A stretch of 64,000 bases of DNA from Ypsolopha sequella. Its lineage: Eukaryota > Arthropoda > Insecta > Lepidoptera > Ypsolophidae. Location of the stretch: assembly GCA_934047225.1 (NCBI GenBank), contig OW203989.1, forward strand, positions 4,625,977-4,689,976. The letters are read 5' to 3'. The first letter of the stretch is position 1. Every line of letters begins with the position of its first letter. Shown in pieces: positions 55,614 through 64,000 of this stretch. The notes beneath the pieces were generated by a model that did not search any database, was not told the origin of the DNA, and was given only the letters and a program-made list of their open reading frames with translations. Made by a program: the position numbers and the translations under genes.

Positions 55614-56091
55614 TACACATAACATATAAACGTAAAGAGTCATTTTGTATATATCAGAGTCGATATGTATTTTTATAACGGCACTATTATCACTTTTCCT
55701 AACCAAAATATTTCTATTCTTGGTCCACACGTGGATGTAGTCATGTAATTTCGCGACCTCCTTTGTTTTTTGAACAGTAGCTTGTTTAGCGGTGTCAGGT
55801 ATTCATTCACGTAAATTCTGCATTTTCAACCGACATACCTAGTGCCTTGTTGAGTTTCTAAGGACCCAACCCTATTCATCGACGTGATGGTATCTTCTCG
55901 TATTTCATTAAACTTTGCGTTCATATTTTCTTGAGACGAGATGTGATCATCACGGCAAATTTCTCAAAAAGTGTAGACATGTCACATAGTGATCCATCCG
56001 CTTTTTGTTTCTGACTTAATGTTCTCTTCATCCTTTTAATTGGGTTTGTTATTGCTGTACGATGTTGTTTCTTTGGACTTCGGCATGGAAA
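55614..56091 (-). pseudogene. LINE E ORF1, both ends present, middle lost
   Basis: The start MPKSKETTSYSNNKPN lies near 56091. The C-terminal part (VQKTKEVAKLHDYIHVWTKN, NILVRKSDNSAVIKI) lies at 55780-55614 and aligns with the end of LINE C ORF1 (KKTKIVQKERGYKFVWVRN). The distance is too short for a whole protein, and stops occur. Confidence 0.6.
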
Positions 56092-57059
56092 ATAGCGTAA
56101 AAAATTAGATGTGACGGTGAGGCCAGCGCATGTAAGGGCTAAAGCTTGTATTGTGCCTTTTGTGTATTACTTATTGCGTAAGCGAAGCGTATGAATACAA
56201 AATGCAAATAATGGTTTGTTTTGACTGGTAACGTGAAATTGTAACTAGAGAACTTGCTGGGCTGCTATGCTGTTATTGGTCCAAGGCGGCACGGCAGCAA
56301 GTGACTTCGGGATGGAATCGGTTGTTTCCGTGATGCTTCGGGCATGTAGTGTTTAGCACCTCCTAGACAATAAAGGTAGCAGTTGGCAACACTGCCTGGT
56401 TGTTTAAAGATACTAAAATGATTCCAGCAGTTATTTCACAACCAAGTCAACAATACGACTGATCCAACCAATAACCGCCTTTATCAAATGAGGCGACTAA
56501 GAAGTCTCCACTTAAATAATTTATCTCTGAAACAACCTACTGCTTTTTTACATTAAAACTGATGTGTAGTAATAAATAAGTGATACATTTATGGCATAAA
56601 TAATTTAATTCCATTCTGTACCCACAATTTTTTTTACTGTGTACAGTAAAGTTTTTATTCATTGATTCATTCCATTTCATAGTTCGTAGTCTGAACTCTA
56701 AAAATATCTTTCTGACACCCCTTTGGGGCTTCATGTAATGGCGATTTTTACTATCTACGTTTAGCGAGACGATGACAACGAATCATTCCCCCTACTGAAA
56801 TCTGCCGCCACGTCGAAGGCTGACTGCTCGTGACTTGACACTCGTACCATGATCATCATGTTTAGTTGCATTTTTTAACATAAGTCATACAAGTTGGAAG
56901 TATTGGTTTCTAAAATTAAGTATCATCATTATGTTGAGGAGTGAACGGACCGCTTTCCATCGTTTCGCTAAATACAGATTATTAGAGAATCCGGTATTCA
57001 ATCTTCGAGAATTCAATCTTCCTAGACACTTATCAACTCAAACGTTTGTTTGGTTTCAG
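56092..57059. other. Intron upstream of the last Kunitz exon
   Basis: Probably LINE E 5'UTR at first, then unassigned sequence. It closes with TTTGGTTTCAG, the acceptor of the exon at 57060. Confidence 0.4.
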
Positions 57060-57115
57060 ATTCTTTTCTTATGAAGATTGCATGGATGCTTGTGTATATA
57101 AGAAAAACTTTCGAG
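57060..57115 (+). CDS. Host gene exon: last part of Kunitz domain 2
   Basis: The first base completes the Arg codon begun at 44285, then FFSYEDCMDACVYKKNFR plus one base, ending at GAG|GTAAAA. The joined domain has the canonical Kunitz spacing C4-x12-C5-x3-C6. Like the exon at 27271 it is 56 nt long and has seven residues after the last cysteine, so a further exon should follow. If the donor is not used the frame stops at TAA five codons on, with AATAAA at 57129-57134, which would make this the last exon. Confidence 0.85.
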
Positions 57116-57247
57116 GTAAAAATTAAACAATAAATAGTATTTTATAGCCGAGGACTGGAAAGAAGGGTATTGACTGACCTGCCGAAGCCTTTTATAATAC
57201 GAGTCAGGCAAAACCCGTTTCCACCGAGGCATATACACCTGTACCTG

Positions 57248-57406
57248 CGGGTCTACCGCGTAATTCTGATTTTCATCAACATCAACTTGAGATTGAAATT
57301 TGACGTGCGTGCAAAAGAGATGGCATATTAGGCGGTTGTCGTCACGCACGTCAAATTTCAATCTCAAGTTGATGTTGACGATAATCAGAATTACGCGGTA
57401 GACCCG
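57248..57406. repeat. Foldback element, 64-bp arms, near perfect
   Basis: CGGGTCTACCGCGTAATTCT to GACGTGCGTG is followed after 31 bp by its reverse complement, with a mismatch or two near CATCAAC. It is probably a MITE 130 bp downstream of the Kunitz exon. Confidence 0.9.
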
Positions 57407-57417
57407 CTGGTACCTAT

Positions 57418-57898
57418 AAGTACCTGGGACACGTGGTCACGGAGGATCTCAGTGATGATGTGGACATCGAGAGAGAGCGTAGGGCGCTGGCTGTAAGATG
57501 CAATATGTTGGCCCGCAGATTTGCACGCTGTACTGATAACGTTAAAATTACCCTATTAAAGGCGTGCTGCCAGTCCATGTACATTGTACACGTGCAGTCT
57601 GTGGACCAGATATACGCAGAAATCATTCAGTACCCTCCGCGTCCAATACAACAATGCGTTCAGGGTGCTGTTGGGGCTGCCACGATACTGTAGCGCATCA
57701 GGAATGTTCGCAGAGGCACAGACTGATAGCTTAACAGCAATAGTCCGAAAACGTGTAGCTTCCTTTATGAGTCTTTTAAGGGGCAGCTCCAACAGCATCT
57801 TGGAGGGCATTGTTGATCTTTGGGACAGTCCCGTTCTGGGATTCTGGAACAGGGTTCACTTGGAGTCACAGTGCTTCACTAGAAGGATAATGTTGTAG
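57418..57898 (+). pseudogene. RTE-like LINE fragment, reverse transcriptase C-terminus
   Basis: Reads KYLGHVVTEDLSDDVDIERE, MLARRFARCTDNVKITLLKA, then after a frameshift near 57584 QYNNAFRVLLGLPRYCSASG and LRGSSNSILEGIVDLWD. It resembles the C-terminal part of lepidopteran RTE-type endonuclease-reverse transcriptases. A 3'UTR with AATAAA and a (CTTT)n tail ends about 58084. Confidence 0.75.
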
Positions 57899-58092
57899 GC
57901 ATCACTCAATTTAGTTGTGTGATGTCTGCAACAGCGACTTCTGCTGCCTTTCTGTGTTTTGTTTTTGTGTTTTTTTTATTTTTGTGTGTAGATTAGGATA
58001 CTAACATGGTTTTTAAGCATATAGTGTTACTAATTAAGATATGGATTTCGGTCTGAAATAAATATTTTTTCTTTCTTTCTTTCTATATACAG

Positions 58093-58204
58093 GTAGCGCG
58101 TTGACATGGGCCAGTATGGGGAAAATCTTAACTGTAGGGGATAATATTATATCCCCTAGAGAAATTTGCTCAGAGAGTCCTTTTTTTATCAATTTTGGAG
58201 AAAA
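58093..58204 (+). repeat. Left arm of a 1.6-kb-spaced inverted repeat (partner 59612-59712)
   Basis: GTAGCGCGTTGACATGGGCC and AATTTTGGAGAAAAT match the reverse complement of the partner with many substitutions. Confidence 0.65.
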
Positions 58205-58514
58205 TTTGCTCTTATATTTGTTTTTCTGTTGATATATCGTAATACGCCGACTTCTAGATAACATAATGTTTCAGGAAGAAAGAACTCAACAAAAGTGTTG
58301 TTTTGGTGCCATCGGTCATTATAGAATTATATTTAACTTTTTAGTGAATGACTGCTGAAGTCAGTTATTTTTTTTTGTGAAAGGTTTATTTTATTTCACA
58401 TTTTTGGTGCTGGAGGGTTAAAAGGTGAAATATGACTAGTTCTTGCAAACGCGTTGTTGATATGAAAAGAAGTTCAAGAGTCATAACGCTTCCCGCTATC
58501 AGCACCCTAAAACA

Positions 58515-58960
58515 AAGTGATTGCTACAATCTCGAGTTATGTGCTGTTATTCGTTGAAGATTTCTACGGTAATGAAGCCAGGATCGAAGGTCAGCTGGGT
58601 ACACTGGCAATTTTCAAGCAATGCCCTGTTATCAGCACCTTAACACAGACTGATTACCGCAATCCAAAGTTAGGTGCTGTCATCCGTTGAGGAGTTTTAT
58701 TTTGATGAAGCCAGAAGCGAAGGTCAGGTGGTGAATGTGGGTATTCAAATAATTTATATGTAACACCCTTAAATAAGCACCCTAATACAGTGATTACCGC
58801 TCTGATCCGTTGAGGAGTCATATGGTGAATATGGTGATGAAGCGAGGATAAGGTAAATGACGATTTTCAAGTAATACCCTGCAATCAACATCCTGGTGCA
58901 AAGCGATTACCTCAATCCCGAGAGGTATGCTGTCATATTCTGAGGAGTTTATCTGCCTAT
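58515..58960. repeat. Degenerate tandem repeat, about 130-150-bp period, four units
   Basis: Units share ATCAGCACC(C/T)TAA, GTGATTACC-like, GCTGTCAT(C/T)CGTTGA and GATGAAGCCAG(A/G) blocks in the same order. Units shorten and diverge to the right. Confidence 0.65.
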
Positions 58961-59248
58961 CTCTGAAGACCTACATCAGATCATTCTTCAAAACAAAAAA
59001 TAAATCATTCAAATCCGTTCAGAAATTACGGAGTTACAGAATAACAAAGCCAAAAAAAAAACATTATATATAGGTATAGTCGAATTGGGAACCTCCTCCT
59101 TTTTTAAAGTCAGTTAAAAAAGTGGTATGAATACCAAGGAAAAACAAAACTAAGACATTTCCATTGATTTGACACACAAGTTTACACAACAACAAAGACT
59201 AAGTTCAACACTGTAGGAAGATGCCATAAAACAGATTTCTTTTCATTT

Positions 59249-59460
59249 GCAAAAAGAATAGAATAGAATAGAATAGAAAATCGTTTATTTACAGTCACAA
59301 TCACACATAACACAGAAACAGAAGACATAAGACATGAAGAAAATTCCAAAATTTCAATCAAAAAATAAAAATTAAAACAAAATAATTTAACACTAAGTAA
59401 CACTTAAAATTATCACACATTGAAACAGAACAAAAACAGTACATGTACTTAATCTACCTT
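59249..59460 (-). other. Minus-strand LINE 3' end
   Basis: An (AGAAT)n tract at 59258-59280 is followed by TCGTTTATTTACAGTC, the usual look of a LINE 3' end read from the other strand; compare the tail of LINE D. No coding remains. Confidence 0.5.
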
Positions 59461-59611
59461 AAACGCGAGTGGCGTGAGATCGTGACGGCAAGAAGGTTCT
59501 GACTCAGCATAGTTTTGCAGACGGATCTGCAACGCTGGTTATTCTGCCAAAAGGGCAGGTTCGTTGCCCAGCTAGGGCTAATTCATATAAAAAATAATCT
59601 TTGAATGCAGT

Positions 59612-59712
59612 TTTTATTTTCTCCAAAATCGATGACGAGAGTCCTTTGAACAAATTTCTCTATCCTCTTATAGTTTAGATTTTCCCTTTACTGACCCATC
59701 TCAACGCGCTAC
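59612..59712 (-). repeat. Right arm of inverted repeat (partner 58093-58204)
   Basis: Reverse complement begins GTAGCGCGTTGAGATGGGTC and keeps block order with the left arm. Confidence 0.65.
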
Positions 59713-60810
59713 TTTATAAAGTGCTTTTCTAAAACAATGAAAAAATCCGTTTCCAAAAGAACACGATACTTTATAAATGATTCAACAAACTTACCAGTAC
59801 GTGAAGTTCTATCATCATACCTAATTACTTATATATTATGAACGGTGTCTTTGCAAACGCATTTGATATACAGGAAGTTTGGGATATTGAAATGAATATT
59901 TTCAGGGATGATAAAGAAAGTGATTTTGAACTGAATGTACAATAATGCAAAGTTTAGCAGTTTTCGAATTATAGACATTTTTCAGTTTTATCTACTTGAA
60001 ATTTGAATAAAACACTATTTATGGCTAAAAATATGATTTTAAATTATTTCTTAATACACTTCAATTAAACAAAAAAAATATATAAATTCAAAAAGATGTG
60101 AAAATAATCATAAAGCTATATACTGTACGTAGAAACAGTTTTTTATTTCTTAAATTTCAGTAAAAGCTTAAATTTATATTTTTAGCCAAACACGGTGTTT
60201 TTTAGGGGACGACCTTGAAAGTTTTAAAATTTTCGCCAATTTTGCGCATTCTATGAAGTTGGATTTACCTTACTTTAAATTATTACTTCACGGGATAAAT
60301 ACAAACCAACGATGCAAGAAAACACTTAAAGCGTCGCACCCCCCCCCCCCCCCCTACTTCCCCTGTGACCCCCACCCCCACACTAACTATCAAGTGGCAT
60401 CAAACAAATTAGTGCAAGCTATAGCGTGGCCGCATTCGTACCTGCGCGAAATTGACCTAATAAATAATTGTTTATTGCTGTGATCTCCTATGCAAAATAA
60501 CTTCTAATACTATATTATATATAATTGGATACAATCGATCAACCTTAGTTCCATTAAAATTACCATCTGTGAAAGAAGAGATGAGTTTATTTTTTCACTA
60601 CAAAAATGTTATGAATAACGTAAACAAAGAGTCATCGTCGTGTACAACTCATAATGTGCTAGCTTTGTGGCAAAAATCAAGTTTTCCCACCAAGGATAAA
60701 TAACATAACTATATCATTCAAAACTTGAACATTTAAAGGAATGGCAAAATTTGAAAAAAAAATAAGGAAAATAATACAAAATTCTCAGCTGCAATCCTTT
60801 GGTCCCAAAG
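59713..60810. other. AT-rich, no gene; C16 homopolymer
   Basis: Nothing recognisable except a run of 16 C at 60339-60354, a place where assemblies and reads are unreliable. Confidence 0.5.
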
Positions 60811-61516
60811 AGTTACGCCAAAACCAGTCACAGTTTAACTCGTTGGGACAAAAAATAATAAAATGTCCCAACCAGTTACACTGTTACTCGATGGGACAAC
60901 TTTTCATTTTTCGTCCGGTATTTCGGCGGTACCTATATTCATCAAAATATTTACAGACAGGGAGCTTAAACTGCAGGCGGGTCAACACTCGCATCAGTAA
61001 ATTATTTAATACCTAGATACCAGTTAACTGTTTCTCATACACAATTCACATACACAACGAGTATGCGAGTGTTGACCCGCTTGCAGTTTAAGCTCCCTAT
61101 CTGTTAATATGTTGACGGATATACCGCCGAAATAAGAACTAGCAAAAGGTAACTAGTCATGTTGATGTACGTAACATGCCATGTCTAGAAGTCGCTGACG
61201 CCACCTCGGCCCCTTTTGTGTAGGTTTTTCCAAGCCTATAAACAATTTGAGAAACCAAACTATGCTAAGTTGTTATTGTGACTCAGTCAACACAAAAGGT
61301 TTACGCTTTCGGTAAATTTGATCGGAAAATATTACTCTGCCTTAGATAGTAATTTCCTACTTACTTTAGGTAACAGTGTTACTCGTTGGGAAGAAAAAAG
61401 CTGTCAAAGTAAAAATGAAAAGTTGTCCCATCGAGTAACAGTGTAACTGGTTAGGACATTTTATTATTTTTTGTCCCAACGAGTTACACTGTGACTGGTT
61501 TTGGTGTAACTCGTTG
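60811..61516. repeat. Long foldback repeat with unequal arms
   Basis: Outer arms (60815-60912 and 61415-61516) carry ACTCGTTGGGACAAAAAATA and AGTTACACTGTTACTCGATG in inverse order. Inner arms (60915-61000 and 61062-61135) carry GGGAGCTTAAACTGCAGGCG and ATTTCGGCGGTA blocks. The right half has an extra 270 bp without a left counterpart. The loop is about 60 bp. Confidence 0.85.
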
Positions 61517-61760
61517 TGATCAAACGGCGGCAATCGAAGCAAAACAACTCAAGTTGCAATCAAATTTAGATGTTCTGTTTGACATAGGCCATTCTTATGC
61601 TTTATATGATAACTATTGAGGGAGATAAATAATTTCTTTTGAATCAAAGGGAAATAGGACGTCAGGGTCGAATTGGTAACACCGGTAGAATGTATGTTAA
61701 AAAAAATGAAAAATTGGAAACTGAAGCTTCGAGAGAATTAAAGAAAGAGAAAAGGAACCC

Positions 61761-62600
61761 ATGAAAAGACTGACTGAGAAATGTGTGTTATCTTCTTCTA
61801 CTACTTCGTCTGAAAAAGGTAGTAGTGACGAAAGTTGTCCTTGTACTCCGACCCCACAGCCAGGGCCCTCAACAAGCAAAGATATTTCGTCACCACCACG
61901 GAAACGGGGCCGAAAATCAATTCTTGACGATAATTGAGCTACAACTCTTGATGTTGCCATGTTGAGTGATCGAAAAGCGACTATAGTTTTGGCATCTACC
62001 ATCAAGAGTCTTGGATGTGAGGTATCTCAATATAACGTTAGCTTTTCTTGTATACGGCGCCATATACATATATATAATGAACATTAGACAGCAGCTTGCA
62101 AAGTCTTTTAAAAACTCATTTCAACCGCAAACCACGCTTACCACACACTGGGACAGAAAGATGCTTGAATATATAACTAGGCATGAAACTGTTGATCGTT
62201 TACCAATGCTGGTATCCGGGAAAGGAGTTGATCAACTCCTAGCCGCTGCAAAGCTTCCCGATGGAAAAGGCGAAACAATGGCATTTGCCATTTTTGAATC
62301 AATTTTGTCATGGCGTCTCGGTGAAAAAATTAAATGTATGTGCTTCGATACAACAGCATCGAATACAGGGCAAATTAGAACAAGAAATGGAAAAATAATT
62401 GATCTGGTTAGCATGTCAGCATCACATCTTAGAAATTGCACTTGAAGCTGTCATAGTTTCAGCCGTGGGACCGTCGAGTGGACCGGAAATATTAATTTTC
62501 AAAAGATTTAAGAATTACTGGCCAAAAATTAAACAGGAAGACTTCCAAACTTCATGTATATTTTTGGTTATCAATAGTACCGAAAGTACCGAAAAAACCG
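61761..62600 (+). pseudogene. Degenerate gene of a multicopy, transposase-like family
   Basis: The first frame reads RKRGRKSILDDN, then a stop at 61936, then SDRKATIVLASTIKSLG and SCIRRHIH. The second (62080-62445) reads LTTHWDRKMLEYITRHETVD, LPMLVSGKGVDQLLAAAKLP and KCMCFDTTASNTG. A third frame carries LACQHHILEIALEAVIVSAV and GPEILIFKRFKNYWPKI. This order occurs in a repeated insect protein family that I recall as transposase-like with an RNase H-type DTTASNTG box, but I cannot name its superfamily. Stops and frameshifts make it dead. Confidence 0.55.
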
Positions 62601-62907
62601 GGATCTATTTTGAGCTCTAGTTCTTTTTTACTACGAAAGAAACGGAATTTCCTGGTACTTTCGGGAACGTGATTTCCTGTTTCTATACACTAGTGGTGAG
62701 CAAAACGATGGGATAATTATTCATGCAGGTTTAAGTTTTGCAAATATGTAACTATTAATTACAATTTTGATATAAAAAAAAACATTTAAAATCATTAGAC
62801 ATTACTAAATATTTTATTCGTTTAATTATGTATCACTCATCTATACTTAAGTATTTGTTTTTTAATCAGTTTACATTATTATATTCCTATTAAATCTATA
62901 AAAATCA

Positions 62908-63196
62908 TCTATACTTTCTTATAATAAAGGATCCACTAAAAAAATTGTGTCTGTACATTGAATATTTTAGCGAAAAATATTTCTAGCCTCAGCCAATTTT
63001 TGTCCGTTTGTCTGTATGTTCCGTTTTAGCCACGAGAACCACTCAACGGATTTTGATGCGGTTTTCTTTATTCTTATCATAGTGACCCTGGTCAACATAA
63101 TAGGTTATAAAAGCTATTATTAAAATAACCGCCAAGCCGAAAACTGGCTAAAATTGAAAGAGAGTTCCCGCAAGCGAAGCTGCGGGCAAAAGCTAA
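62908..63196. mobile_element. Non-autonomous Helitron
   Basis: It starts TCTATACTTTC after an A and ends with the hairpin CCCGCaagcgaagctGCGGG, then CAAAAGCTAA before T, as in lepidopteran Helitrons. The internal sequence has no coding. Confidence 0.75.
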
Positions 63197-64000
63197 TTAT
63201 TTATAAAATTCTCCCATTTTTTGTTCTTTAAGTACTATTCGCCATAGTATATACAATTCGTTTATTTTCGAATAATTAATAATTGTAATTGTAACAATTT
63301 ACTGTGCTTGGTGCAATGAACATAGTCCTCTCGTCTTAACGGAGCGTGTGGGACTGATCGGTGAGACAGCAACATGCCCGGAGTATGGGTGACGTGTGGC
63401 AGAAGATGCCGTCATTCGCAAAATAAAAAGGACTTAAGCGCCAGAATATTTATATGTAAATAATTCTTGAAATATTGTCATATTGCTGAAATCCCGTCCA
63501 AGGGCTCTTGGTTATATAAACGTGATATTATTTACCTAAGTTTTTGCTTTGTAGTATGCACCATGTTAGGTACAAATAGAATCTCCGCCAAAATTAGAGG
63601 TAAATTCTGGATTTTTTCTATCGAGGCAATTTTAGCTTTTTACGTTCTGAACGTCAGGGGGCTCTTGTAATTATGATGTACTATCCATACGTATATTTAT
63701 TACAATTTTGGATTTATTTTGTGGTCAGAAAATCAATAATGTCCATGTTGAGGATTGCCAGTAAAACCAGTGAGGTGACAACCATATTTGTACTCGGCTT
63801 CCCTAATGCTGATGAATGTATCTTAAATCCACGTGGATAGTCTACGATCAGTAAAACACGAAACATCATATTTTTAATATTATTTAGTGGTTTTATTCGT
63901 TTCTTTGTTGTTTAACTATCTTAACAAACAGTTTTTTGAGTTCCTATCTGGTATAGATATAATTGAATTTAAACGAAAACACGTACGTAGAAGAAGCGAG
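63197..64000. other. AT-rich, no supported gene
   Basis: A 67-codon plus-strand ORF at 63467-63670 has no recognised domain. No Kunitz exon is visible here. Confidence 0.4.

Noticed and set aside
57056..57367. 103-codon minus-strand ORF overlapping the last Kunitz exon
   Set aside because: It crosses the exon and the foldback repeat; the plus-strand exon has splice sites, phase and cysteines in its favour.
63467..63670. 67-codon ORF near the end
   Set aside because: Hydrophobic stretch without known domain, signal of splice sites or neighbours; likely chance.
1..64000. tRNA genes
   Set aside because: No cloverleaf with both A and B boxes was noticed; the only tRNA-like match is the retroelement primer site.

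Overview
The window reads as nuclear DNA of an insect, most likely a moth or butterfly. It is AT-rich, has spliceosomal introns, no bacterial-style gene packing, and is crowded with element types common in Lepidoptera: RNase H-bearing and CR1/Jockey-type LINEs, an RTE-like LINE, a BEL/Pao LTR element, Helitron ends, an ISL2EU DNA transposon, a Crypton-like tyrosine recombinase and many MITEs. The species call is an inference from this content, not from a matched gene.

The thread through the window is a host gene that is easy to miss. Four short plus-strand exons (15646-15835, 27271-27326, 44160-44286, 57060-57115) have good splice sites, matching intron phases and Kunitz (BPTI-type) cysteine patterns. 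They encode two tandem Kunitz domains, each split by an intron before its last two cysteines. The gene spans more than 41 kb here. Almost everything from 15.8 to 57.1 kb is intron filled with transposons, and the gene seems to continue past both ends of what I can identify.

Layout. 1-3.2 kb: minus-strand LINE A (ORF1 with a DUF4780-like domain, then a broken endonuclease ORF). 4.87-5.63 kb: an 18-copy 41-bp tandem array. 6.4-7.6 kb: broken Crypton-like recombinase gene with one intron. 8293-12686: an apparently intact ISL2EU transposon with an AT target duplication and two convergent two-exon genes, a SWIM/YqaJ exonuclease and a THAP-DDE transposase. 12.9-15.1 kb: two copies of one TIR element in opposite orientation, each flanked by a 7-bp duplication. 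16-29 kb: intron with Helitron ends, tandem repeats, gag remnants and a TTAA-flanked MITE. 30.0-36.6 kb: minus-strand LINE C, interrupted by plus-strand LINE D and by a MITE. 37.2-42.2 kb: minus-strand BEL/Pao element with both LTRs but no integrase core. 44.5-47.3 kb: two 5'-truncated LINEs, one with a C-terminal CCHC plus nuclease-like domain. 47.7-56.1 kb: decayed minus-strand LINE E, split by the 5.6-kb plus-strand LINE F. 57.2-63.2 kb: foldback repeats, an RTE-like tail, a degenerate transposase-like gene and a Helitron.

Functionally there are two stories. The ISL2EU element is a self-contained two-gene mobile unit that could be recently active. The host Kunitz gene keeps its exon phases and splice sites although its introns have taken in nested retrotransposons, some inserted into older ones with readable target-site duplications.
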